Part shown: piece by piece, positions 1-8,524 of the stretch
Position numbering within the stretch: position 1 is the stretch's first letter
Layout: every line of letters starts with the position of its first letter
DNA from: Nematostella vectensis
Taxonomy: Eukaryota; Cnidaria; Anthozoa; Actiniaria; Edwardsiidae
Length of the DNA stretch: 64,000 bases
Assembly: GCF_932526225.1 (NCBI RefSeq)
Contig: NC_064041.1
Location: forward strand, 6,097,042 to 6,161,041
Reading direction: 5' to 3'
Program-made: the position numbers and the translations under genes
The notes under the pieces: generated by a model
What the model saw: the letters and a program-made list of their open reading frames with translations, nothing else
Databases searched by the model: none
What the model was told of the DNA's origin: nothing

Positions 1-273
1 TTCAGCTGTAAAAACCATTCACTTGTGTTGACGAATTCCTTGCTAGCAGAAAGATCACGGTTTACAACAAAAAGCAAACACATTCACTAGGCGACAAACA
101 TAAAGCGACAAAAAAAACACTGCCAAGGTGAGTTTTTGACGATGATTTGTATTGGAAATATGACATTTTTTTTCATTTTTTTTTTCACCGCTGAAATGAT
201 GTCGGGAATTAGCCGTTCGAATAAGAAGTTGTTCACGCTAGACGCCATATTTGATCTCTAGCCAACACAGAGC

Positions 274-390
274 TACCCTGGTCTCAGAGCCTCGTGCGTC
301 TCTCTATTTAGTGGCCACTGAGGTTAAGGTTGAGGTTCTCAACCTCGCTGGCCACTGAATAGAGAGACGCTCGAGCCCTGGGACCAGGGT
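274..390. mobile_element. Short foldback MITE, Mutator-like
   Basis: Nearly the whole element is a hairpin. The left arm starts taccctggtctcagagcc and the right arm ends with its complement gggaccagggt, with an inner palindrome around gaggttctcaacctc. It is flanked by the 10-bp direct repeat aacacagagc (264-273 and 391-400), a target-site duplication of the 8-11 bp size typical of Mutator-like elements. No coding capacity is visible. Assignment to the Mutator superfamily rests only on duplication length and long TIRs. Confidence 0.7.
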
Positions 391-540
391 AACACAGAGC
401 AGTTATGTAAATTTTTGGTGCATTGTTCGGGAAGCGCGCCTGTGATTGTTTCGGGGGGGGCGGGGGGTCAGATTTTCATCAGAAAACTCACTCCCTCCGC
501 TCCCCCTCCCCCCCCCCCAAGAAAAATCCTCGGTACGGGC

Positions 541-780
541 CTGGGTAACCATTCAGTTGACTATATTGATGACATTTTGCTTAGCAACATTGTCTGTGCA
601 CATATCTGACACTTTATCATTACTTCGATCCTTGGGGTTCACAAATTCATGATTCTAAATCAATGTCTGACTTCTAGTCAAAAGCTCCTTGGGTTTACTT
701 TGGACCCTAAGGCAATGACTGTGTTTATGGTCCAAGAAAGGGCAAAACAAATACGTTCTTATTATGTTCTTAATTTTTTG
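541..780 (+). pseudogene. DIRS-type reverse transcriptase fragment
   Basis: One frame shows the catalytic reverse-transcriptase box as VDYIDDILLSN. A shifted frame continues with DTLSLLRSLGF, and after a further stop a third stretch reads LLGFTLDPKAMTV followed by VQERAKQIRS. The order DDIL - SLGF - LGF.(I/L)D...MTV is what DIRS/Ngaro-like reverse transcriptases show. Frameshifts and stops make it dead. A G-rich/C-rich repeat ending in ggtacgggcctgggtaac (about 450-547) abuts its 5' side and may have truncated it. The tyrosine-recombinase fragment at 1042 fits the same element. Confidence 0.6.
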
Positions 781-1041
781 TCAAAGTCGCTTTATCAACA
801 GTAGGATTCATAGTACCGGTGTGACTGAATACATAGCCATTTTGCTATAGAGATATCCTACTTATTTTAAAGCCCCATAATTTTTTTTTCATTTTCAATG
901 GAGTAACCCACCAACATATAAGAACCTTTTGAATTTTTATTAGGTTTATTAGGTTCTTATTTTGGGGTATTAAAATCCAAAATTTCTGCCTTTAGGTTAT
1001 TACTAGGTTCTTACACGCGGATTTTTACTGTACCTCGCATT

Positions 1042-1245
1042 ATGACTGGGATGTTTAACAGAAAACTAGGAAAAACTTGGGACCCACAAACAGTGCTAGC
1101 ATACCTAAATAACTTTCCTCCATTGGAAGAATTAACTTTGAAGCAGCTAACTCTTAAGTTAGTTACGCTCATTGCCCTTGTATCTGCAATACAGACGTTG
1201 CAAAACCTGTCCCTAGAGGATATGCAGATTTCCACAGATTCTCCA
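1042..1245 (+). pseudogene. Tyrosine recombinase fragment (DIRS-like)
   Basis: The translated segment contains KTWDPQTVLAYLNNFPPLEE followed by LTLKQLTLKLVTLIALVSA. This matches the start of the catalytic domain of DIRS/Ngaro and Crypton tyrosine recombinases, a family pattern of VLDYL..LPP...LTLKQLTLKL..LLAL. The expected R of the catalytic (Q/T)(A/G)QR segment is not kept: here it reads SAIQTLQNL. The downstream H-x-x-R and Tyr regions are absent. The frame runs open into the viral gene at 1375, giving a chimeric 255-codon ORF, probably by chance or by junction formation. Confidence 0.6.
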
Positions 1246-1374
1246 TTACACATCTGTCAAACACGCTATAGCCGAACAAGTCAAACACGCAAAACCCGGT
1301 TTCCTAGGTCTCTGACCCTCGGGCGTCCTCGCAGAAGCCTGCTCTACGCCGTGCCCGCGACCCCCGTGGAGAGC

Positions 1375-2649
1375 ATGGCCTCAGAGCTCACCCCACTACT
1401 CACGCAGCTAGAGATACACGTGGCTGAGGAAAAATCGTTCACGACTAGAGTCCGAGACATATTCAAACAGACAGTAGTCACGCACAAGTCCACCAAGGAG
1501 TCTCGCCGGTGGCTATCGGAGCCTTTCTATGGGTGCTGGCCACAGCAACTCAACTTTGCGGTCTGGTGCGCAACCGCCGGATGCGGGGTGTCCCTAACCG
1601 ACCCTGCTTTCGCCACGCTCCCCTCTGTCATCAGGGGATTTCTAAAGTTTCACGTCTACTTTACCACGCGGAGGATACTTTACGAGCTCGGCGCCCCCCT
1701 GCCTGGCGACAGCCCGTTCACGCAAAAGGATAACCCCTACAAGAAAGCCGCTTTCGAGCGTCTATGCATAGAGTTCGGTCTGCCGCGTAAGCCGGACTTC
1801 CGATGGTAAGGCGGGCGGAACCACGGGCTAGGCGATGTGTTTGTGTTCTACCCGGGGGAGGAGTATCGCAACGTGCACGTGATCCGTGGCTACGACACGG
1901 CGGCGGACGAGTACCCGAGCCACCTCAATCTGTTTAGCGACGAAGGTGGGACGTACAATAGTGGGAAGCATGTGGGTTTCATACGCAACAACGACCACGG
2001 GGGCGTGCAATATAGCTGGTTTGCGCCTCCCAAAGGTGAGGGGCTGACAAAAGCAGGGCTAGGAAGACTCGATCGCTCGGTCGAGGCGTTCGTCTACGCA
2101 GTGCTTGGTGCGCAGGTGAACGTCCGTTCCTCCATCGCGGGGGCGGAGTTCACGAAGCTGCTTGAAGACGCGATCATAGAAAACGACATCGCTCAAAGCG
2201 TGCAAAGGTACCAGTTGGCCGTGCAGGAGGCCAAGGTGAGACTGAGTCTTGCGGTCGCACCAGGAGTGTGGCTGATGCCGAGCGATCTGGTGATAAACAC
2301 GCAAAGCGTCGTGGGCTACAACAATAAACTGCAGAAAGCCACAGACTCCATGACGCTCGGCGCAAACGCGATTAACACCAAGACAAAGCCAGTCGGTGCT
2401 CATAACATGGCCGGTGGGCATCCTAGGGTGCAACACGTGACTGATCCGAGGATCGACCGCGAGGTGCGAAGCAAGGCTTTCGCACCTGCGAAAGCGCACG
2501 CAGAGGGCGCGGCGCCTGCCCCCTCTCCACGTATGCGCAGCATGACTGCGCGAAGCGCTCCCGGACCGGGCGAAAAGAGTGACCACACCGCCCTCAAGGC
2601 GGGGTTGTCGGCACTCGCGGTGGCCGCGGCGTATTACTGGTTCCGATGA
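1375..2649 (+). pseudogene. Endogenous viral large unknown virion-type protein, one in-frame stop
   Basis: An ATG at 1375 opens a frame that continues to TGA at 2647. It is interrupted once by TAA at 1807-1809 (codon 145), and the frame is identical on both sides, so this is one gene of about 424 codons with a nonsense mutation. The N-terminal half is rich in aromatic and cysteine residues (WLSEPFYGCWPQQLNFAVWC near codons 44-63). A helical central part follows (codons about 245-305), then a basic, Ala/Pro-rich linker. A short hydrophobic C-terminus (LSALAVAAAYYWF) could be a membrane anchor. Its position beside capsid and ATPase genes suggests a minor capsid or membrane-associated virion protein. 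I cannot name its family. Confidence 0.6.
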
Positions 2650-2655
2650 TTGCTT

Positions 2656-3570
2656 TCAATTCGACGAACCAAGAACGCGGCTACGGCTAGAATGAGCAGC
2701 CACGCATTTTCGCCAAGGAATTTCACCGCTTCTCCTGCAGCCTTTTAAAAACACGAAGTTCGCGATGCTGCCTACTAGTCCAGGGAGAAGCTCGCCTAGC
2801 TTTTTCCCGACAGCCTTAAGCCCGTTACCGACCCCTCTGGCCACGGAGGAGAGCGTCTTGCCGAGCGACGTCACAATGGCCGCGATCGTCGTCGCTACGG
2901 CCAACCCGATAGCGGTGACGGTAAAGCCGTACTTTTTGAAGATGGCTTTGATGCGCTCTCTGAGCGGCTTCCGGTTCTCGAGCTCTCGGTTTTCGTGTTC
3001 TAGTTCGTCGATCTTGGATAGCCTTTCCTCGTTGCGCTCACGGGCCTCTTGGTGGCGACTCTCTGACGAGTTAGGGTCGTCGATGGTCTCCCTGTCTGTG
3101 GTTACCCCCTTTTGCAGCTCTTGGACTCGTTCTGTGTTCTCCTGGATGACCGCGTCTATCTCTGCCACAGACCCCATCGCCAGCTTGAAGCCTTTCAGCT
3201 TTGCAATGTCCTGGCGAACGCCCCCGTTCTCATTGAACAGCTGTCTTGGTTTAGTCCAACCTCCTTTGTCGAGGTTGCAAAGCTGTATTAGCGTCTTTCC
3301 CCTCTGGTCTGACTGGAACCGTATCAGATTCTCGTTAAGGTCTGGGTATTTCTCCCTGAGGGACTGGAGACCGAGTCTTGCCGCTGCACCCTCTGTGGTG
3401 AACGAGGTTTCAGCGGTCGTTTGCGTCCGGGCCCCCCGCGATGACGTACTCGTCATTGGGATCGACTCCCCATCGTCGGGATCAAACGGGATGAGGGGCG
3501 TCTCGTCGTCCCCGTCTTCGGCGGACGCACCCGGCAAGGTATCGTCAATGTCAACGTCAACATCATCCAT
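2656..3570 (-). pseudogene. Endogenous viral coiled-coil/membrane protein, C-terminal frameshift
   Basis: The start is a clear ATG at 3570 on the minus strand. The N-terminus is acidic (MDDVDVDIDDTLPG), followed by Ser/Thr-rich sequence. A charged predicted coiled coil covers residues about 145-205. A Gly/Ala/Leu/Val-rich segment with alternating lysines covers residues about 212-275 and looks amphipathic, as in virion membrane-active proteins such as adenovirus pVI; that analogy is inference. Near 2741-2751 the open frame runs into low-complexity polar sequence. The adjacent reverse frame carries a typical hydrophobic transmembrane stretch and stops at 2634-2636. A one-base indel in the T/A homopolymer run there is the simplest explanation. 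The intact 3' end would overlap the convergent upstream gene by a few bases. Confidence 0.6.
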
Positions 3571-3664
3571 GATGCGTGCGCATAGCTCATGCTACGCTAT
3601 ATTAGACATGTCTAACAGTCCGCACCATAGTCACGTGACTTCGTGCTTTATATATAAAATAGGA
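3571..3664. promoter_or_regulatory. Divergent promoter region with palindromic TATA box
   Basis: This 94-bp gap separates the minus-strand membrane-protein gene from the plus-strand capsid gene. It holds a near-palindromic TATA element (ctttatatataaaa, about 3645-3658). The TATA lies only about 7 bp before the capsid ATG but about 75 bp before the minus-strand ATG. As a TATA box it therefore fits the minus-strand gene better. Assignment is by sequence only. Confidence 0.4.
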
Positions 3665-4623
3665 ATGTCAGTCAGCGATAAACTTGACCCCCAACGAACA
3701 CCCAGAACTCCTCTGGGGTTGAAAGCCGAGAGAACTGTTTACCGGGTCACTCTCTACCCGTCGACGGCTTCCCCCGGCGAGACGCCATGTAGCTATGTGG
3801 CGGTCCCAAAGCTATCGGAAGGAGTCACGCTCGTGCCTGGCTCCTTGAGGGTCGGTTTCGATCTCTCCATCTCAGGCCAAGCGAATAATACCGTCGTGAA
3901 CAACGTCGGCCGAAATCTCGTGAGCCGCCTGAAAATCACGTTTGCAGGAGAAACGCTTCAGGACACCAACCGCTACGATGTCTTCAAGACGTATGAGGAG
4001 CTTTACCTGTCCAAGGTCGAGAGAGAGGACCGCCTGGAGCAGGGCATGAAGTCAAAAAACATGCGCAAGCTTCGCTCCAAGGCTCAACGTTCTTCTACGA
4101 GCAAGATAACCTCCACAAGTCCTTCGTGATAAGCAAAGGGACGGACAGCATAATCAACGAGAGTGTCAACCTGCCGCGAAGGTCTATAAGTGGTCTGTTG
4201 CTCCTCTTTGTGGAGCCATACACGGCAGGGGCTCGCGACTCTGAGAAGTTCGTGTACCCCGAAATCAAGAGCGTTCGCATTACAATCGACGGCATGCCAA
4301 ACAAGGTCCTCAGCCAGGGACTACGCCCCACAGATTTCAGGAGGGAGGCGAAAAGGCGGTTCGTCAGTGGCAGCGGAGCGCCTAGTGTCAGCCGCGAGTC
4401 GTTCTATGGCGATAACAAGTTTGTTCTGTGGAGCGACCTTCGAACGACGGACGACAGTGCTATTCATGGGGGTGGTCTCCGATTGGTCAACACCCGCGAC
4501 GGTGTGCATCTCGAGATAAAACGCACGGAAAGCGGCACGGGTACCGTAAACTGTCACGTGTTTGTGGTGGCCGACTCCCAAATGAACCTTATGAACGGAC
4601 AGCTAGATTCTATACAATACTGA
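3665..4623 (+). pseudogene. Endogenous viral major capsid protein (double jelly-roll), deleted and frameshifted
   Basis: The first part runs from ATG 3665 to TGA 4127. It contains the N-terminal jelly-roll pattern (LVPGSLRVGFDLSISG, then VNNVGRNLVSRLKITFAGET and YDVFKTYEELYLS). From about 4088 the homologous sequence is in another frame and ends at TAC TGA 4621-4623; it includes RRSISGLLLLFVEPYTAG and a C-terminal GTVNCHVFVVADSQMN strand. The two pieces give only about 315 codons, while capsid proteins of this type are about 500 or more residues. An internal segment of roughly 180-200 residues has therefore been lost at the same place as the frameshift. By position and sequence it is the major capsid protein of a Polinton-like/adintovirus-like DNA virus. 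It cannot be functional as it stands. Confidence 0.7.
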
Positions 4624-4654
4624 GCACTTGCCGTCCCGGCGGCGGCAGCGCGGT

Positions 4655-5257
4655 ATGGACCCGAAAAACATCCCACTTAACGCTCTCATCGTGGGCCCGA
4701 CGTCATGTGGGAAGACCCGATTCATAGTGGACCGGCTGCGCGGCCCTTTCCGGGGTAAGTTTGACTACATCGTACTCGTGTGCCCTACCTTCGTCTACAA
4801 CAAAACATACGAAGGCTTCGGCGAGGGCGACGATCGTCTGTTTGTCGTCACACCTGAGGCGGGTCAGATCGACACACTGCTCAGGTTTGTCTCCGCTGTC
4901 TTCGAAGGCACTAATACGCTAATCATACTCGACGACTGTGAGGCCTTGAAAATAGTAAAGAGGCGCTCTGACCAGCTCGTCAACTTGGCGTTCAGCGCGC
5001 GCCACGTGGGTATTAGCGTGTGGGTGATCACGCAGCAGCTCACCAGCATTACGAAGCCGTTCTGTGAGAACATCGCGGCCTTGGTGGTCTTCTATACCCC
5101 GAGCAAGGTGGACATGAAAGCTATCCTGCATGACTACGGCGCGGAGCTCTCAGAAGAGAGGATGAAAGAGTACATGAAGGCCCTCAAGACGAAAAAGTTC
5201 TCGAAGTTAGAGTTTTACTTGCGTCACCCTTTTACCATCGCCCTAGTTGAACGGTGA
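4655..5257 (+). CDS. Endogenous viral DNA-packaging ATPase (A32/FtsK-HerA-like)
   Basis: This 200-residue ORF is intact. Walker A is GPTSCGKT at residues 14-21, Walker B is LIILDDCE at residues 89-96, and a sensor-like strand ends in WVITQQ (123-128). The order and spacing are those of the A32-like packaging ATPases of nucleocytoplasmic large DNA viruses, Polintons and adintoviruses, which drive genome DNA into preformed capsids. The ATG at 4655 is chosen because it lies about 40 nt before Walker A with no better upstream Met. It follows the capsid gene by 31 bp, the usual neighbourhood in this virus group. It is one of only two viral genes here without a visible break. Confidence 0.82.
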   Translation: MDPKNIPLNALIVGPTSCGKTRFIVDRLRGPFRGKFDYIVLVCPTFVYNKTYEGFGEGDDRLFVVTPEAGQIDTLLRFVSAVFEGTNTLIILDDCEALKIVKRRSDQLVNLAFSARHVGISVWVITQQLTSITKPFCENIAALVVFYTPSKVDMKAILHDYGAELSEERMKEYMKALKTKKFSKLEFYLRHPFTIALVER

Positions 5258-5305
5258 GCGCAGTAAACCACCGCCCACGTATGCCCTGGGGCTTAACACA
5301 TTGAT

Positions 5306-5324
5306 CACACCGCCCTCAAGGCGG
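5306..5324. repeat. 19-bp copy of a sequence in the upstream viral gene
   Basis: The 19 bases here are identical to 2584-2602, in the 3' end of the large unknown virion gene. They contain a small inverted repeat (ccgcc / ggcgg around ctcaa). In both places the same reading frame gives DHTALKA. Here it leads in frame into the next gene's start. This may be a relic of duplication or rearrangement, or a conserved hairpin. Confidence 0.5.
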
Positions 5325-5338
5325 AACACGCGTGTACC

Positions 5339-5872
5339 ATGATGAGCGACGAATACTTTGAGAGTCTTCTTGAGGGGGGCGCCGCCGGCCTTCCGGCCGA
5401 CTACACTGCTCGACGCAGCCGGCTACCGGAGGTAAGCAAACCGAGATAGCAGACGCGAGGGAGAAACTCGCGATTTTCGTAGCCTGGGGAAGTAGAGAGA
5501 GATGGTAGGCAAGGCCCTGACCCACGACGACGTCAAACGCATGAGCGCCGAGGAGGTGAGGAAGTACGAGAAGCGATTCGAGACCGCTCTAGCCAGCCGG
5601 ACTACAGACGCCCTGGCAGACAGCTGCCGATAGACAGTGTGGTCGATCTTCACAATGACCTCGTGTCCGACTACATCATCAACAACGAGCTCCGCACATT
5701 GTGCGGAAGCCTGTCTCTACGCTGCGGTCGTTTGATGGCTTTAGCCGTCGGGGCGTTACACGTAGCACGTCATGTGAACACCAACGGCGCTGACACGCGG
5801 TGTCAACACGAGGTAGCAGTCGCGGACTCACCAGTGTGCACGCACACTGGCGAGTCTGCCATCCCAGAGTAG
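5339..5872 (+). pseudogene. Endogenous viral unknown gene, multiply frameshifted
   Basis: An ATG at 5339 begins MMSDEYFESLLEGGAA, which stops at about 5450. Overlapping downstream frames look coding in succession: an Ala/Lys-rich helix (EIADAREKLAIFV, about 5442-5508), a charged helix (HDDVKRMSAEEVRKYEKRF, about 5523-5632), then DLHNDLVSDYIINNELRTLC (about 5636-5872). Codon use and charged-helix composition are similar in all pieces. The simplest reading is one gene with at least three indels. I do not recognise its family. It sits between the packaging ATPase and two small membrane-protein genes. Confidence 0.45.
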
Positions 5873-5924
5873 ACTTTCATTTGAAAGCTTGCCACTTCCT
5901 CAGCAACCAAATATTGCATCACAA

Positions 5925-6467
5925 ATGGAGGAACCTCAAGGAAGTACTAGAGCTCAGCGACCCTACGGGTCAGCGGAACCTGACAAACAAGCTGCTGATG
6001 ATGAGCATCATCAATAAACTGCTCATGAACCTGCAAGTACGCCTTCGGCGTCAGTAGAGAGAATCACGAGCCCCGAACCACCCGCGACCTGACCTAAACA
6101 CCCTGGACGAGTCGAAGCTGGAAGGCGCTTGGCAAAGTGGAACCGACTTAACAGAGCCAAGAAAAAAACTGTGCAACACGTTGAGTCGCCGGTCTCTAGC
6201 GAGTCGCAGGGACGCGAGGGCTATCATGCCGAAGATGCCTTCGGCACGCCTTTGGCACACACACCAGTCCCGGAAAGCAACTCCGCTTGGTCGGCTAGCT
6301 CGGTTATCGTGGTCGCTGGTCTTTTAGTGTCATTGATCGGCCTCTACACACGTAGGCGAGAGCTAGCTGCCGCAAGGCCGCCGCTGGCGGCCGCACAGCA
6401 ACCACCACTTGCCGTTCCGGCGAGCCGACCCGGACGATGCAAATCTCGACTGTTAGCCATGGAGTAA
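5925..6467 (+). pseudogene. Endogenous viral small membrane protein with two in-frame stops
   Basis: An ATG at 5925 opens a frame that stays in register to TAA 6465. It is broken only by TAA at 6015 and TGA at 6090, and would encode about 180 residues. Visible parts are an acidic/polar N-terminus, a basic segment (RVEAGRRLAKWNRLNRAKKK near 6108-6167), and a single hydrophobic helix (VIVVAGLLVSLIGLY) followed by an RRR stop-transfer and an Ala/Pro-rich tail. Both stops are one C-to-T change from a sense codon (CAA, CGA). The function is unknown; a virion or host-membrane protein is plausible. Confidence 0.5.
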
Positions 6468-6520
6468 GCAGACATTTAAACACGAGAGCCCCACCCATAT
6501 CCGCACGTCCGTGCATCACA

Positions 6521-6745
6521 ATGTTGACGACGCAGCAAAGCAAGATTACAAAGACCATCACCGACGCCGCAGTCATAACCGGCCTCGTCGCCGGTATCGG
6601 CTGGGTTGGGCGCAAGGTTTTGCGCGAAGACTTCACCAAAGACCCCTCCGCGAACGGCATGAACTACGCAAAAATGACTGCCGCCGTTGCAGGTGCTGTC
6701 GCTTCGAAGGGTTACCTTGAGGACCAGAAGATCCTGCCCATGTAG
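6521..6745 (+). CDS. Endogenous viral small hydrophobic protein
   Basis: This is an intact 74-residue ORF starting at ATG 6521 (MLTTQQSKITKTITDAAVIT) with two Gly/Ala-rich hydrophobic segments, about residues 16-28 (AVITGLVAGIGWV) and 50-60 (MTAAVAGAVAS). The same frame is open upstream to 6437, but this Met gives the cleanest start. It is the last gene of the viral block, 84 bp before the CA-rich spacer and palindromic repeats. It could be a membrane-inserted virion or accessory protein. No family name can be given. Confidence 0.5.
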   Translation: MLTTQQSKITKTITDAAVITGLVAGIGWVGRKVLREDFTKDPSANGMNYAKMTAAVAGAVASKGYLEDQKILPM

Positions 6746-6826
6746 AAGTGTACTGTGATACACTACTACATGTGTAGGCCACGTATTAGACTCGTGTTCA
6801 CGTACACAGTGTGCGCACGTGAAACG

Positions 6827-6873
6827 TACACACACACACACACACACACACACGCTCACGCGCACGCACACAC
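6827..6873. repeat. (CA)n microsatellite
   Basis: A run of CA dinucleotides degrades into CACG/CGCACG units. It lies between the last viral ORF and the 47-bp palindromic repeats. Confidence 0.9.
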
Positions 6874-7006
6874 GACGTAGATTTACAATTGCTAATTGTT
6901 TATCTAAGCGAGGTGGTCCCGACGTTGATTTACAATTGCTAATTGTTTATCTACGCGAAGTGGTCCCGACGTAGATTTACAATTGCTAATTGTTTATCTA
7001 CGCGAA
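6874..7006. repeat. Three 47-bp repeats with an internal palindrome
   Basis: Units start at 6874, 6921 and 6968 with exact 47-bp spacing (the last is partial). Each carries an imperfect 32-bp palindrome whose arms are cgtagat..acaatt and aattgt..atctacg, separated by GC-rich linker ggtggtcccgacg. They sit at the 3' edge of the viral block. Iterated palindromes at a viral genome edge can be replication origins, packaging or recombination sites; that role is inferred. Confidence 0.75.
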
Positions 7007-7599
7007 ACGCGTGTCTATGAAAAACAAAAGTCCCTCCCCCTATTGCTTAGTGTCCGATAAAATAGGGGGTAAAATAGAACGATACTGAGAAATGTGTAGA
7101 TAGCACTCGGATTTGTTTGCAAGCAAGAAATCTGATTCATTGTAACTAAAATAATAAACGCATGTTATTTTGTTTTTGTGTTGGTTGGGCTGGCTGTGTC
7201 ATCCGTTGTCATCCGTTACATCTGAACTATACATTGGAGCTATTTTCAATAATAAACAGTAAAATTTAACCTAGAACCCAACTGCACTCTATTCTCAAAC
7301 AGATCAGTCACCTAATTACCATGTTTTATTGTCTGAAGAGGTATTTCTAGCGTCTGAAGAGTTATTTCTAGCTATTTTGCGAACCTTAAAATACTGTACG
7401 TTTATATGGCGTTAGATCCCCGCCAAAATTCATGTGTCGTATTTTAACCTACACTTCGCAATTTCAACGTTAACTTTTAAATTATAAACTCAACTTTTCG
7501 TATTTACAACTCAACTTTTGAATTTCGAAGTCGATGTTTCGTATCTGCGTGCTTTGGTTTTCAAGTTTCACGTTTGGATTTATCTATACCGCGTGCCGA
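7007..7599. other. AT-rich non-coding stretch after the viral block
   Basis: No coding frame is convincing. It contains two AATAAA-type signals (near 7150 and 7250) and several phrases of the type caactcaacttttcgtattt, which lead into the tandem repeat that follows. Confidence 0.4.
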
Positions 7600-7806
7600 T
7601 TACAACTCCGAATCGTATTTCAAACTCAACTTTCGTATTTTCAATGGCTAGGCGCGTCACGCAACGCGACATCGTGGATTATCAGTAACTCCAAACCGTA
7701 TTTCAAGCTACTTATGCATTTTCAATGGAGGCGCGTCACGCAACTCGACACCGCGGATTATAAATAACTCCGAATCGTATTTTAAACTACTTTCGCATTT
7801 TTAATG
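7600..7806. repeat. About 2.5 copies of an ~85-bp tandem repeat
   Basis: The phrase aactccgaatcgtattt, followed by caatggctaggcgcgtcacgc and a gcggattat tail, recurs at about 7600, 7688 and 7767 with a few substitutions. Confidence 0.6.
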
Positions 7807-8223
7807 GGGGCTCTACGGTTGACTGATTCTGGGGACACAGGGATCCCGAGGGATCCCGTCATCGAAGCGAGGCTAGGCTATTCTATCACCGCTGGCCAAA
7901 CGTCCGATTTTCCAAAATCCATTTACTCATAATTTATGTCCGGGACTTTCTCGATCATCTTTATTTATGCTGTCGAGCCGCACCTAACTCATATTTAATT
8001 AATTCACATCACTAGGCTTTTTCATCCAATAAGATTGCTCCTTGTTTCAATAGAGTGCAAGATCGGAGTTCGCATCTTTCTGCTACAATCGGAGCTTTTA
8101 TCTTTCTAATTCTTTTAGTTACTTCAGCCGGTCAGTTTTATTAATACCTTACACTTCCCTGTTAATACAGTACCAATAATCTAATAGTTAAGGTATCTAT
8201 TCTTTCATAGACGATTGTTATAA

Positions 8224-8439
8224 AGCCCGGCGCACACGGTGAGCAAAACTTCATTCGTGCAATGTGCTCACTGCCTCGCGAGGCCAAAAACTCACCTTCT
8301 GCGGACGTCGATCGTACGAAATCACGTCTCGCTAGCAACTGAGGCAAAATTCTCACCTGCTTAAACTGTGAGTTTTTGGCCTCGCGAGGCAGTGAGCAAA
8401 TTGCACGAATGATGTTTTGCTCACCGTGTGCGCCGGGCT
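8224..8439. mobile_element. Harbinger-like MITE with long TIRs
   Basis: The left arm begins agcccggcgcacacggtgag and the right arm ends with its complement. The inner arms share gtgagtttttggcctcgcga, so the TIRs extend over about 80 bp. It is flanked by TAA on both sides (8221-8223, 8440-8442), the 3-bp target duplication of PIF/Harbinger elements. It is non-coding. Confidence 0.7.
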
Positions 8440-8524
8440 TAAGTGATGGAGATTAAGTCCGTAGGACAGAGACATGATCGGGCACTATTACTCGCGCATA
8501 TAGTGGCCCTCATGGGCTTCCGTA

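Noticed and set aside
2765-3664. Long plus-strand open frame leading into the capsid gene
   Set aside because: It is the antisense of the minus-strand viral protein. The Ser-rich low-complexity translation has no capsid features, and homology starts only at ATG 3665.
1-7006. Bacterial or phage contamination
   Set aside because: The viral block is flanked by eukaryotic retrotransposon remnants and MITEs and lies on the same contig as spliced animal genes.
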